DNA of 64,000 bases from Ferrigenium kumadai. GTDB taxonomy: Bacteria; Pseudomonadota; Gammaproteobacteria; Burkholderiales; Gallionellaceae. Position numbers and translations under genes: made by a program. A model generated the notes under the pieces. It had not been told where the DNA came from, did no database searches, and saw nothing but the letters and a program-made list of their open reading frames with translations. The stretch spans positions 2,356,001 to 2,420,000 of the forward strand of contig NZ_AP019536.1 in NCBI RefSeq assembly GCF_018324385.1. Direction: 5' to 3'. The first letter of the stretch is position 1. The number at the start of each line of letters is the position of its first letter. Below, piece after piece: positions 1 through 8,783 of this stretch.

Positions 1-546
1 TTCTTCGGCGAACTTCTTGGACGCAGCGGCAACCTGGTTGTTGACGTTGATCTTCACGCCGTCGATGTTCTCGCCGCCCTTGGGGATGCTGATGGTGTCC
101 AGTTCACGCTTGATCGGGGCCGATTCCTTGGAATAATCGCCGCCGGCAGCATTGATGGCGCCGCAACGGGAATGGCCGATGAACAGCAAAATCGGTGTGT
201 GCAGGTGGTGAACGCCGTATTCCACCGAGCCTTCGGCCGTGCTCATCTGGTTGCCGATGTCGCGAACCATGAACAGTTCGTCTTCCGGAGTGGTGGAGAT
301 CGCCTTGGTGTGCACGCGCGAGTCGGAACAGGTCACCACCGTTGCCTTCGGGTGCTGTCCCTTCGACAACTCGGCAAAGAACGCCGGATTTTTCGCGGCG
401 ATATAGGAGGCGTTGTCGACAGTCAAGTGATTGACGAAGGCCGCCACTTGAGATTGCGAATCGCCGTGACCGTGAGGATCAAGCGCGAATGCAGATGCGG
501 ACAGGAACATTGCGGCCAGAGTTGCGGCCATTTGCTTCTTGAACAT
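1..546 (-). CDS. Secreted beta-class carbonic anhydrase (3' end beyond window)
   Basis: Reversible hydration of CO2 to bicarbonate. The reading frame starts at the ATG at 546, with a GGGAGAAAAG ribosome site upstream, and is still open at base 1 after 182 codons, so the C-terminus is missing. Beta-class zinc-site motifs are visible: CSDSR (Cys73, Asp75, Arg77) and GHSRCG (His125, Cys128). Residues 1-21 form a Sec-type signal peptide (basic start, hydrophobic core, ASAFA before Leu22), followed by a His-rich stretch. Export to the periplasm is inferred from that. Last gene of the leftward run, 85 bp downstream of rng. A role in bicarbonate supply or pH control fits the prk gene at 50.8 kb but is inference. 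Confidence 0.9.
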   Translation of the reverse strand, partial: MFKKQMAATLAAMFLSASAFALDPHGHGDSQSQVAAFVNHLTVDNASYIAAKNPAFFAELSKGQHPKATVVTCSDSRVHTKAISTTPEDELFMVRDIGNQMSTAEGSVEYGVHHLHTPILLFIGHSRCGAINAAGGDYSKESAPIKRELDTISIPKGGENIDGVKINVNNQVAAASKKFAEE

Positions 547-631
547 ACTTTTCTCCCTGAGACGGTTTTATTTTGGAATGCGTCAAAACGCGAACGTAGT
601 CTGGCGACTACCTGCGCTTAACGCACAACCG

Positions 632-2086
632 TCACATCAGGATGACATCGTATTGTTCCTGGCTGTATAAAGTTTCCACCTGCATCGAGATCGGCTTGCC
701 GATGAAGTCGGAAAGCTGCGCCAGCGCCTGCGATTCCTCTTCGAGGAACAGGTCTATCACCTGCTGGGATGCCAGGATGCGGTATTCGCGGGCGTTGAAC
801 TGGCGCGCCTCGCGCACGATCTCGCGCAGGATCTCATAACACACAGTCTGGGCGGTCTTCACCTCGCCTCGCCCCTGGCAGGTTGGGCAGGGCTCGCACA
901 GCACATGCGCCAGACTCTCGCGGGTGCGCTTGCGCGTCATTTCCACCAATCCCAGTGCGGAAAAGCCATTAACGCTGACGCGGGTATGATCGCGCGCCAG
1001 TGCCTTCTTGAATTCGGCCAGCACCGCGTCGCGGTGTTCCGGGCTGTCCATGTCGATGAAATCGCAGATGATGATCCCGCCCAGGTTGCGCAGGCGCAGC
1101 TGGCGCGCGATGACCTGGGTGGCCTCGAGGTTGGTCTTGAAGATGGTGTCGTCGAAGTTGCGCAGCCCGACGAAGCCGCCGGTGTTCACGTCGATGGTGG
1201 TCATCGCCTCGGTCTGGTCGATGATCAGGTAGCCGCCGGACTTGAGGTCGACGCGCTTGGACAGGGCGCGCTCGATCTCCTCTTCCACGCTGTACAGGTC
1301 GAACAGCGGACGCACCCCTGGATAATGATCCAGCCGTTCGAGCGCGCCCTGGTTGTAATCGGCAGCGAACTCCTGCATCTTCTGGAAGGTGCTGCGAGAG
1401 TCGACCAGGATGCGCGAGGTCTCCAGACTGACGAAGTCGCGCAGCACGCGCAGGCTGATGTCCAGTTCGCAATAGAGCAGTTGGGGGGCGCTCGCGGTCC
1501 GTGCGGCGGATTGCAGGTTGCTCCAGAGCTTGTCCAGGTAACGGATATCGGCCTCGAAATCCAGGTCGGCCGCCGACTCGGCCACGGTGCGGATGATGTA
1601 GCCCCCCTTGTGCCCTTCCGGCAGGGTGGCCTGCAGCCGCGCCCGCAGGGCCTCGCGCTGCTCGGCATTCTCGATGCGCTGCGACACGCCGATATGCGTC
1701 TCCTGCGGCAGGTATACCAGGAGGCGGCCGGCGATGCTGATCTGGGTGGACAGGCGTGCACCCTTGGTGCCGATGGGTTCCTTGATCACCTGTACCAGCA
1801 GCGTCTGGCCGTCCGACAGGATCTTCTCGATCGGCTTGGGTTCGACGCCCTCGCCTCCGTTGCTCCAGATATCCGCCACATGCAGGAAGGCCGAGCGATC
1901 CAGGCCGATGTCGATGAAGGCGGACTGCATGCCCGGCAACACGCGCTTGACCTTGCCGAGATAGACGTTGCTGACGATGCCGCGGCTGCTGCTGCGCTCG
2001 ATGTGCAGGTCCTGCACCACGCCCATTTGCATCACCGCGACACGCGTCTCCTGCGGCGTGACATTAATTAAAATCTCTTCGCTCAT
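632..2086 (-). CDS. rng: Ribonuclease G
   Basis: Endoribonuclease of the RNase E/G family that matures 16S rRNA 5' ends and cleaves AU-rich single-stranded RNA. At 484 aa it has RNase G length, without the long C-terminal scaffold of RNase E. An S1-type RNA-binding part lies near residues 35-120. Metal-binding catalytic aspartates are in TIDVNTGG (Asp299) and CDFIDMD (Asp342/Asp345). The zinc-link cysteines CEPCPTC are at 397-403. The ATG overlaps the maf stop by 4 bp (ATGA), so the two are translationally coupled. This is the usual betaproteobacterial order rlmH-maf-rng. Confidence 0.95.
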   Translation of the reverse strand: MSEEILINVTPQETRVAVMQMGVVQDLHIERSSSRGIVSNVYLGKVKRVLPGMQSAFIDIGLDRSAFLHVADIWSNGGEGVEPKPIEKILSDGQTLLVQVIKEPIGTKGARLSTQISIAGRLLVYLPQETHIGVSQRIENAEQREALRARLQATLPEGHKGGYIIRTVAESAADLDFEADIRYLDKLWSNLQSAARTASAPQLLYCELDISLRVLRDFVSLETSRILVDSRSTFQKMQEFAADYNQGALERLDHYPGVRPLFDLYSVEEEIERALSKRVDLKSGGYLIIDQTEAMTTIDVNTGGFVGLRNFDDTIFKTNLEATQVIARQLRLRNLGGIIICDFIDMDSPEHRDAVLAEFKKALARDHTRVSVNGFSALGLVEMTRKRTRESLAHVLCEPCPTCQGRGEVKTAQTVCYEILREIVREARQFNAREYRILASQQVIDLFLEEESQALAQLSDFIGKPISMQVETLYSQEQYDVILM

Positions 2087-2703
2087 GACACGGGATAGTC
2101 GAAGTGGCGCAGCAGCTCCACGGTCTCGAACAGCGGCAGTCCCATCACGCCGGAATAACTGCCGGTGATATGTTCGATAAACGCCCCGGCATGCCCCTGG
2201 ATCGCGTAGGCACCTGCCTTGTCGATGTACTCGCGGGTGAGCAGGTAGCGGCGGATGCGCTCATCGTCGAGCGGCGCGAAGCGCACCGTGGAGATGGAAA
2301 CGGCGGACTCGACATGGTCGCCCAGCGCCACCGCGACCGCGCTGAGCACCTTGTGCTCCTGTCCGGAAAGCTGACGCAGCATCGCGGCGGCCTGCTCGGC
2401 GTTCCCGGGCTTGCCGAAGATCTTGCCGTCCAGTGTCACCGTGGTGTCGGCAGCCAGCACCGGGAACGGCGGCAGGTTGCGCAGCCTCAGCGCGGAGAAA
2501 CCCGCCTCGGACTTCGCCAGGCAGACGCGCTTCACATAGTCCTCGGGAGCCTCGCCCGCATGCGGCGTTTCGTCCACATCCATGTTGCGGCGCGGGTCCG
2601 AACGCAACAGCAGCATCTCGAAATTGACCCCGATCTGCTTGAGCAGTTCGCGGCGGCGCGGGCTTTGCGAGGCGAGGTAGATACGCTGCTGGATGATGGA
2701 CAT
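2083..2703 (-). CDS. maf: Maf-family nucleoside triphosphate pyrophosphatase
   Basis: House-cleaning enzyme of the Maf family, hydrolysing dTTP/UTP or modified nucleotides to the monophosphate and PPi. The 206 aa are normal for the family. The N-terminal phosphate-binding motif SQSPRRREL starts at residue 12. The catalytic-base region ADTTVTLDG lies near residue 85 and the GSYSGVMGLPL segment near the C-terminus. The residues argue for the YhdE-like (dTTP/UTP) subgroup, but I cannot separate this firmly from YceF-like m7GTP pyrophosphatases. Sits 6 bp after rlmH and overlaps rng by 4 bp. Confidence 0.93.
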   Translation of the reverse strand: MSIIQQRIYLASQSPRRRELLKQIGVNFEMLLLRSDPRRNMDVDETPHAGEAPEDYVKRVCLAKSEAGFSALRLRNLPPFPVLAADTTVTLDGKIFGKPGNAEQAAAMLRQLSGQEHKVLSAVAVALGDHVESAVSISTVRFAPLDDERIRRYLLTREYIDKAGAYAIQGHAGAFIEHITGSYSGVMGLPLFETVELLRHFDYPVS

Positions 2704-2709
2704 GGCTTG

Positions 2710-3180
2710 TTATTCCCTGTGATAGGGGTGATTGTGCAACAGGCTGTGCGCCCGGTACAACTGTTCCGCGAGCAGCACCCGTACCATCGCATGCGGCAGC
2801 GTAAGCGACGACAGCGCCATCAGGTGCTGCGCCGCCAGCTTGACCGACTCGTGCAGCCCGTCCGCGCCGCCGATGATGAACGCCACGTCGCGCCCCTCGC
2901 CCATCCAGTCGCGCATCTGCGCGGCAAGCTGTTTGGTGGTGGGCTGCGCGCCGCGTTCGTCCAGCGCGATGCGCAGACATCCCTGTGGCAGCGCGGCGAG
3001 GATGCGCTGCGCCTCGGCTTCCATGATCTGCGCCGTGGTCTTGCCCGTGGTGCGCGGCTCCGGCTTGATCTCGACCAGTTCGATCTTCGCCTCGCGCGGC
3101 ATGCGCTTGGCGTATTCGTTGAAGCCCGCCGTGATCCAGTCCGGCATCTTGTGGCCAACGGACACGACGAACAGCTTCAA
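2710..3180 (-). CDS. rlmH: 23S rRNA (pseudouridine-1915-N3)-methyltransferase
   Basis: SPOUT-fold methyltransferase that uses S-adenosylmethionine to methylate pseudouridine 1915 in helix 69 of 23S rRNA on the assembled 70S ribosome. 156 aa, full length. Visible signatures are the N-terminal [16 protein letters not shown], the SAM-binding knot loop [13 protein letters not shown], and the C-terminal [19 protein letters not shown] with a terminal HPYHRE. Lies 3 bp downstream of rsfS and 6 bp upstream of maf. The rsfS-rlmH pair, both ribosome-directed, is conserved widely in bacteria. Confidence 0.96.
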   Translation of the reverse strand: MKLFVVSVGHKMPDWITAGFNEYAKRMPREAKIELVEIKPEPRTTGKTTAQIMEAEAQRILAALPQGCLRIALDERGAQPTTKQLAAQMRDWMGEGRDVAFIIGGADGLHESVKLAAQHLMALSSLTLPHAMVRVLLAEQLYRAHSLLHNHPYHRE

Positions 3181-3183
3181 CGT

Positions 3184-3546
3184 TTACTCCGGCTTTTGGG
3201 CCAGCTTGGGACGCAGGGCCTGGCCCTTGCTCCACAGCTCTTCGAGGTTGTAGTACTGACGCACCGCGGGCTGCATGACGTGCACCAGCACTTCGCCCAG
3301 GTCGATCAGTATCCACTCGCCGCTGTCCTCGCCCTCGCGGCCATAAACCTCTTCACCGCGCTCCTTGAGCTTGACCACCACGTTGTCGGCGATGGCCTTG
3401 GTCTGGCGCGTGGATTTCGCGCTGGCGATGATCATGCGCTCGAACATCGGGCTGAGCTTGCTGGTATCGATCACGGTGATGTCATCGGCCTTGATGTCTT
3501 CGAGTGCGTCGACGACGGCTTTGGTCTTTTCTTCTATGCTTAACAT
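3184..3546 (-). CDS. rsfS: Ribosomal silencing factor RsfS
   Basis: RsfS (Iojap/YbeB family) binds ribosomal protein L14 and blocks 30S-50S joining when nutrients are short. 120 aa. Family features are the conserved KADDITVIDTSKLSPMFERM segment (residues 19-38) and GEWILIDLGEVLVHVM (76-91). The start overlaps the nadD stop by 7 bp, which suggests coupled translation. The C-terminal tail past residue 105 (KGQALRPKLAQKPE) is low in conservation. Confidence 0.95.
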   Translation of the reverse strand: MLSIEEKTKAVVDALEDIKADDITVIDTSKLSPMFERMIIASAKSTRQTKAIADNVVVKLKERGEEVYGREGEDSGEWILIDLGEVLVHVMQPAVRQYYNLEELWSKGQALRPKLAQKPE

Positions 3547-4199
3547 GGTGTGTACAGGTTATGTTGATGAATGTAATCCGCCACCGCATTGGGCAGTAGG
3601 TAGCGTATGGAGCGGCCCTCGGCCACGCGTCGGCGGATATCGGTGGCGGAGATCTCCAGCTTCGGGATCGCCAGTTCGGCGACACCGCCGCTCGGCCTCT
3701 GCGACATTTCTGCGACGGCGCAAACGCGGCGATGGTAGTGGCTTTGCAACTCCGCCGTCGCGCCGTGGATGCGCTCTTCCAGCGTGAAGCCGGGACGGAA
3801 GCCCACCACGATGTGCGCCAGTTCGAACAGCTGCTCCCACTCGTGCCAGGTATGCAATTGCAGGAATGCATCGCCGCCCATCAGCAGGCACAGCGGCTGC
3901 ACCGCGCCCAGTTCGGCGCGCAACTCGCGCAGCGTGTCCACGGTGTAGCTCGGCTTGTCGCGCATGACCTCGCACTCGTCCAGCACGAAGGCGGGCTGAT
4001 CGGCGATGGCCAGTTTCACCATCGCACTGCGCTGCTGCGCGGTCACTTGCGGCGAGCCGCGATGCGGCGGCGTGCCGGCGGGAATGAGGCGGATCTGCTG
4101 GAGGTCCGCCTGCTCCAGCATCTCCTCGGCCAGCCTCAGATGCCCGAAATGGATCGGGTCAAAGGTTCCTCCGAGGATGCCGATGGGTCTGTTGCTCAC
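3540..4199 (-). CDS. nadD: Nicotinate-nucleotide adenylyltransferase
   Basis: Makes deamido-NAD from nicotinate mononucleotide and ATP, the penultimate step of NAD synthesis. 219 aa, typical. The nucleotidyltransferase motif GGTFDPIHFGH lies at residues 9-19 and the ISATDIRRRV motif (equivalent of ISSTxIR) near residue 184. Starts only 2 bp after the aceF stop and overlaps rsfS by 7 bp, so it appears to belong to one long leftward transcript. Confidence 0.96.
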   Translation of the reverse strand: MSNRPIGILGGTFDPIHFGHLRLAEEMLEQADLQQIRLIPAGTPPHRGSPQVTAQQRSAMVKLAIADQPAFVLDECEVMRDKPSYTVDTLRELRAELGAVQPLCLLMGGDAFLQLHTWHEWEQLFELAHIVVGFRPGFTLEERIHGATAELQSHYHRRVCAVAEMSQRPSGGVAELAIPKLEISATDIRRRVAEGRSIRYLLPNAVADYIHQHNLYTPC

Positions 4200-4201
4200 C
4201 G

Positions 4202-5485
4202 TTACACTGCAAGCCGGCGGATGTCAGACAACACGTGCGCGAGATAAGTGGTGAAGCGTGCGCCTGCCGCACCGTCGATCACGCGATGGTCGTAGGATAG
4301 CGACAGCGGCAACATCAGGCGCGCCACGAACTCGCCGTCCTTGTACACCGGCTTCATGCTCGAGCGCGACACGCCGAGAATCGCCACTTCCGGCGCATTG
4401 ATGATCGGCGTGAACGCCGTACCGCCGATGCCGCCCAGGCTGGAGATGGTGAAGCAGCCGCCCTGCATGTCGGCAGCGGTGAGCTTCTTCTCGCGCGCCT
4501 TCGCGCTGATCTCGCCAAGTTCCTTCGCCAGCTGCACGATGCCCTTCTGGTCGACGTCGCGGATCACCGGCACCATCAGGCCGTCCGGCGTATCCACCGC
4601 CACGCCGATGTGGATGTATTTCTTCAGCACCAAGTTCTCGCCGCTCGCATCCAGCGAAGCGTTGAAGTCGGGGAAGTGCTTCAGCGTGGCCGCTGCCGCC
4701 TTGAGCAGGAAGGCCAGCGGGGTGATCTTGATGTTCTGCTTGGCGTATTCCGCACCCAGTTCCTTGCGGAAGGCTTCCATCTCGCTGATGTCGGCTTCCT
4801 CGAACTGCGTGACGTGCGGGATCATCACCCAGTTGCGGTGCAGGTTGGCCCCCGAGATCTTCTTGATGCGCGACAGCGGCTTGTTCTCGACCTCGCCGAA
4901 CTTGGCGAAGTCCACTTCCGGCCACGGCAGCAGGCCCGGCAGCGCGCCGCCGCCCGCCGCACCGCGCGGTTGCGCCAGCGCGGCCTTGACGAAGTTCTGC
5001 ACGTCGTCCTTGGTGACGCGGCCCTTCTCGCCGCTGCCTTTGACCTGCGCGACATCCACGCCGAGTTCGCGCGCAAAACGACGGACGGCCGGACTCGCGT
5101 GCCCCTTGCCGCCCGCTGCCGCGGGCTGCACGGTGCTGGTGACAGCCGGTGCGGCGGCCGGCTTCGCGGCCGGTTGTACTGCGGGCGCAGGCGCAGTAGC
5201 GGCGGCAGGTGTCGCTGCGGGAGCGGGTTGCACGGCCGCTGCCTCGGCGCTGGTTTCCATCACCAGGATCAGGTTGCCTTCCGACACCTTGTCGCCGACC
5301 TTGACCTTCACTTCCTTCACCTTGCCGGCGAAGGGCGACGGCACATCCAGCGTCGCCTTGTCGGTTTCCAGCGTGATCAGGTTGTCTTCGGCGGCGACCG
5401 TGTCTCCGGCCTTGACCAGCACCTCGATCACTGCCACGTCCTTGAAGTTGCCGATGTCCGGCACCAGTACTTGTTGTTCTGCCAT
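4202..5485 (-). CDS. aceF: Pyruvate dehydrogenase E2, dihydrolipoyl acetyltransferase
   Basis: E2 core of the pyruvate dehydrogenase complex, transferring acetyl groups from lipoate to CoA. 427 aa with a single N-terminal lipoyl domain (residues 1-77, lipoyl-lysine Lys43 in ETDKATLD). An Ala/Pro-rich flexible linker covers about 80-127, a peripheral-subunit-binding domain about 130-170 ([14 protein letters not shown]), and the catalytic domain carries [10 protein letters not shown] near the C-terminus. Many proteobacterial AceF proteins have two or three lipoyl domains, so this is the short form. Lies 18 bp downstream of aceE. No lpd (E3) gene follows; nadD does. Confidence 0.96.
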   Translation of the reverse strand: MAEQQVLVPDIGNFKDVAVIEVLVKAGDTVAAEDNLITLETDKATLDVPSPFAGKVKEVKVKVGDKVSEGNLILVMETSAEAAAVQPAPAATPAAATAPAPAVQPAAKPAAAPAVTSTVQPAAAGGKGHASPAVRRFARELGVDVAQVKGSGEKGRVTKDDVQNFVKAALAQPRGAAGGGALPGLLPWPEVDFAKFGEVENKPLSRIKKISGANLHRNWVMIPHVTQFEEADISEMEAFRKELGAEYAKQNIKITPLAFLLKAAAATLKHFPDFNASLDASGENLVLKKYIHIGVAVDTPDGLMVPVIRDVDQKGIVQLAKELGEISAKAREKKLTAADMQGGCFTISSLGGIGGTAFTPIINAPEVAILGVSRSSMKPVYKDGEFVARLMLPLSLSYDHRVIDGAAGARFTTYLAHVLSDIRRLAV

Positions 5486-5503
5486 GCTCGTCTTCCTCGC
5501 CGC

Positions 5504-8161
5504 TTACACCGTGACCGGGTTCGGCTTGTCCGGGTTAATGTTGTACAGCTTGATCGCGCGGCTCACCTGAACCGCCTCGATAGAGCCCTCCTCGGCCAGC
5601 GACTTCAATGCCGCGACGGCGATGTAGTGGCGATCGACCTCGAAGAAACCGCGCAGCTTCTTGCGCGTATCCGAGCGGCCGAAGCCGTCGGTACCCAGCA
5701 CCTTGTAGCGTGCGGGCACGTAGGAGCGGATCTGGTCGGCATAGCTCTTGATGTAGTCGGTCGCGGCGATCACCGGACCTTCGCGCTTGGCGAGGCATTG
5801 CTCGACGTAGCTGGCACGCGGCTTGGACTCCGGGTGCAGCATGTTCCAGCGCTCGGCATCGAGGCCGTCGCGGCGCAGCTCGTTGAAGCTGGTCACGCTC
5901 CAGATGTCGGCGGATACGCCGAAATCCTTCTCCAGCAGTTCCGCCGCGGCGATCGCTTCGCGCAGGATGGTGCCGCTGCCCAGCAACTGCACCTTTGGCG
6001 CCTTGGCCTTCTTGCCCTCGCTGAACAGATACATGCCCTTGACGATGCCCTCTTCCGCGCCCTTCGGCATAGCCGGGTGGGCGTAGTTCTCGTTCATCAC
6101 CGTCAGGTAATAGAACACGTCTTCCTGCTCGACGTACATGCGGCGCATGCCCTCGCGAACGATCACGGCGACTTCGTAGGCGAAGGTCGGGTCGTAGCTC
6201 ACGCAGTTGGGGACGGTCGCCGCCATCAGGTGGCTGTGGCCGTCCTGGTGCTGCAGGCCTTCGCCGTTCAGCGTGGTGCGCCCCGCGGTACCGCCCAGAA
6301 GGAAGCCGCGCGCGCGCAGGTCGCCCGCCGCCCAGGCGAGGTCGCCGATACGCTGGAAGCCGAACATCGAGTAGTAGATGTAGAACGGGATCATCGCCGT
6401 GCCGTGGTTGGCATAGGCGGTCGCGGCGGCGATCCAGTCGGCCATGCCGCCCGCTTCGTTGATGCCTTCCTGCAGGATTTGGCCGGTCTTGTCTTCCTTG
6501 TAGTACATCAGCTGGTCGGCGTCCTGCGGCGTGTACAGCTGGCCGACCTGCGAGAAGATGCCCAGCTGGCGGAACATGCCTTCCATGCCGAAAGTGCGCG
6601 ACTCGTCCGGCACGATGGGCACGACCTTCTTGCCGATGTTCTTGTCCTTGACCAGTGCGCTCAGCAGGCGCACGAACGCCATGGTGGTGGAGATCTCGCG
6701 TCCCTCGGTGCCCTTCAGCAGCGGGTCGAATGCCTCGCTCGCGGGCATAGCCAGCGGCTGCGCTTCAGGCCGGCGTGCCGGGACGGAACCCATCGCCGCG
6801 CCTCGTTCGCGCAGGTATTTCGCTTCCTGGCTGTCTTCAGCTGGGCGCACGAATGGAGTCTTGCCCAGTTGCTCGTCGCTCACCGGGATGTTGAAGCGGT
6901 CGCGGAATTTGCGCAGCGACTCTTCGTCCATCTTCTTCTGCTGGTGGGTCGGGTTCTGCGCCTCGCCGGAGGCACCCATGCCGTAGCCCTTCACCGTCTT
7001 GGCGAGAATCACGGTCGGCTGGCCGGTGTGCTTGGTTGCCGCAGCATAGGCCGCGTACACCTTGAACGGGTCGTGGCCGCCGCGGTTCAGACGCCAGATC
7101 TCGTCATCCGACATGTCGGCGACCAGCTCCAGCAATTCGGGATACTTGCCGAAGAAGTGCTGGCGCACGTAAGCGCCATCGCGTGCCTTGTAAGTCTGGT
7201 ATTCGCCGTCCACCACTTCTTCCATGCGCTTCAGCAGCAGGCCGGTCTTGTCCTTGGCCAGCAGGCGATCCCACTGACGACCCCACACCACCTTGATGAC
7301 GTTCCAGCCCGCGCCGCGAAACACGCCTTCCAGTTCCTGGATGATCTTGCCGTTGCCGCGCACCGGGCCGTCAAGACGCTGCAGGTTGCAGTTGATGACG
7401 AAGATCAGGTTGTCGAGCTTCTCGCGCCCGGCCATGGAGATCGCGCCTAGGGATTCCGGCTCGTCGGTCTCGCCGTCGCCCAGGAAGGCCCAGACCTTGC
7501 GCCCGTCGGTACTGGCCAAGCCGCGATGCTGCAGGTAGCGCATGAAGCGCGCTTGGTAGATCGCCATCAGCGGGCCAAGACCCATCGACACCGTGGGGAA
7601 CTGCCAGAAGTCCGGCATCAGCCACGGGTGCGGATAGGATGACAGTCCGCCGCCATCCACTTCCTGGCGGAACTTGTACAGCTGCTCTTCGGACAGGCGG
7701 CCTTCGAGGAAGGCGCGCGCATAGATGCCGGGAGCGGAGTGTCCCTGGAAATACACCAGGTCGCCACCGTGCGTATCGGTCTTGCCGTGGAAGAAATGGT
7801 TGAAACCGACGTCGTACAGCGTGGCGGCCGAGGCGAAGCTGGCGATGTGGCCGCCCAGTTCGGAGGATTCGCGGTTGGCGTTGAGGATAATGGCCATCGC
7901 GTTCCAGCGCGTCAGCGCGCGGATGCGGTGCTCCAGTTCATGGTTGCCGCTGGAGCGCTCTTCCTTTTCCGGCGGGATGCTATTGAGGTAGGGCGTGGTA
8001 GCGCTGATCGGCATGTCGGTGCCGCCCAGTCGGGCCTTGTCGATCAACTGGCTGATCAGGAAATGTGCGCGTTCCGCGCCTTCGTTTTCCAGCACCGACT
8101 CGAGCGCGTCCAGCCATTCCTGGGTCTCTTGCGGATCCATGTCCGGGATGTTGTTTGCCAT
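5504..8161 (-). CDS. aceE: Pyruvate dehydrogenase E1 (homodimeric type)
   Basis: Thiamin-diphosphate enzyme that decarboxylates pyruvate and acetylates the E2 lipoyl group. 885 aa, the usual length for the homodimeric E1. The ThDP/Mg motif begins at GDGETDEPES (about residue 229) and continues to NCNLQRLDGPVRGNG. The residues around GHSAPGIYARAF and the C-terminal SDTRKKLRGFFEVDR segment are also typical. The start ATG has a GGAGAGTGGAGAG ribosome site. Forms an operon with aceF (18 bp gap) and is preceded by fau (29 bp gap). Confidence 0.97.
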   Translation of the reverse strand: MANNIPDMDPQETQEWLDALESVLENEGAERAHFLISQLIDKARLGGTDMPISATTPYLNSIPPEKEERSSGNHELEHRIRALTRWNAMAIILNANRESSELGGHIASFASAATLYDVGFNHFFHGKTDTHGGDLVYFQGHSAPGIYARAFLEGRLSEEQLYKFRQEVDGGGLSSYPHPWLMPDFWQFPTVSMGLGPLMAIYQARFMRYLQHRGLASTDGRKVWAFLGDGETDEPESLGAISMAGREKLDNLIFVINCNLQRLDGPVRGNGKIIQELEGVFRGAGWNVIKVVWGRQWDRLLAKDKTGLLLKRMEEVVDGEYQTYKARDGAYVRQHFFGKYPELLELVADMSDDEIWRLNRGGHDPFKVYAAYAAATKHTGQPTVILAKTVKGYGMGASGEAQNPTHQQKKMDEESLRKFRDRFNIPVSDEQLGKTPFVRPAEDSQEAKYLRERGAAMGSVPARRPEAQPLAMPASEAFDPLLKGTEGREISTTMAFVRLLSALVKDKNIGKKVVPIVPDESRTFGMEGMFRQLGIFSQVGQLYTPQDADQLMYYKEDKTGQILQEGINEAGGMADWIAAATAYANHGTAMIPFYIYYSMFGFQRIGDLAWAAGDLRARGFLLGGTAGRTTLNGEGLQHQDGHSHLMAATVPNCVSYDPTFAYEVAVIVREGMRRMYVEQEDVFYYLTVMNENYAHPAMPKGAEEGIVKGMYLFSEGKKAKAPKVQLLGSGTILREAIAAAELLEKDFGVSADIWSVTSFNELRRDGLDAERWNMLHPESKPRASYVEQCLAKREGPVIAATDYIKSYADQIRSYVPARYKVLGTDGFGRSDTRKKLRGFFEVDRHYIAVAALKSLAEEGSIEAVQVSRAIKLYNINPDKPNPVTV

Positions 8162-8190
8162 CTCTCCACTCTCCTTGTTGCGATTTATTG

Positions 8191-8778
8191 TTACGCCGTA
8201 CAGGCTATCGTCTCCTGCTCGGTGACGATCCGTTCGACCTTTATATCCGTTGCTTCCTGCGGGAGTTGTTCGACGATCTGCAGCGAAAACGCCGCGGCGA
8301 CCAGCGCGGGGCGGTGCGTCATGCGGGCCAGCAGCTTGTCGTAAAACCCGCCGCCATAGCCCAGCCGCGCACCCTCGCGAGTGAACGCCACCCCGGGCAA
8401 GAGGACGAATTCTACCTCATTTAGCGCATTCAGCCGCTCGCAGCGTTCCACGACGGGCTCGCGTATCCCCCACAGGCCTTGTGCCAACTGGTTTTCGAAG
8501 TCCTCCGCCCAGTACAGGTCGAGGTGATTGGTGTGATGGTTCACCTTGGGCAGCACCAGCCGCTTGCCGTCGGCCAGCGCCCGCTCCGCCCACAGTTCGC
8601 TCGCATACTCGGAACCGAAGTTCATGTAGCCCAGCACCACCCCGGCCTTACGGTATTCCGGCAACTGCAGCAACCGCTCGGTGATCAGCGCGTCGTGTAC
8701 GGCGCGCTCGTCGAGCGACAGTTGCTCGCGCCGGGCCAGAATGGACTTGCGGATGACCGGCTTGTCCGACTGCGTCAT
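8191..8778 (-). CDS. fau: 5-formyltetrahydrofolate cyclo-ligase
   Basis: Converts 5-formyl-THF to 5,10-methenyl-THF with ATP. 195 aa. The ATP/Mg-binding motif GYGGGFYDKLLAR lies near residues 139-151, and the N-terminal basic helix (RKSILARREQLS) and VLPGVAFTREGARLG are typical. In gammaproteobacteria the gene often adjoins the ssrS 6S RNA; no such RNA is evident here. Lies 5 bp after ilvA and 29 bp before aceE. Its link to those neighbours looks positional rather than biochemical. Confidence 0.92.
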   Translation of the reverse strand: MTQSDKPVIRKSILARREQLSLDERAVHDALITERLLQLPEYRKAGVVLGYMNFGSEYASELWAERALADGKRLVLPKVNHHTNHLDLYWAEDFENQLAQGLWGIREPVVERCERLNALNEVEFVLLPGVAFTREGARLGYGGGFYDKLLARMTHRPALVAAAFSLQIVEQLPQEATDIKVERIVTEQETIACTA

Positions 8779-8783
8779 GCCCC

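Noticed and set aside
905-2071. Long plus-strand frame opposite rng
   Set aside because: Mirror frame of a GC-rich gene; no ribosome site and no family residues, whereas the opposite strand encodes full-length RNase G.
4610-7450. 946-codon plus-strand frame opposite aceF/aceE
   Set aside because: Antisense shadow caused by high GC; composition dominated by Arg, His, Ala and Leu; aceE and aceF are complete on the other strand.
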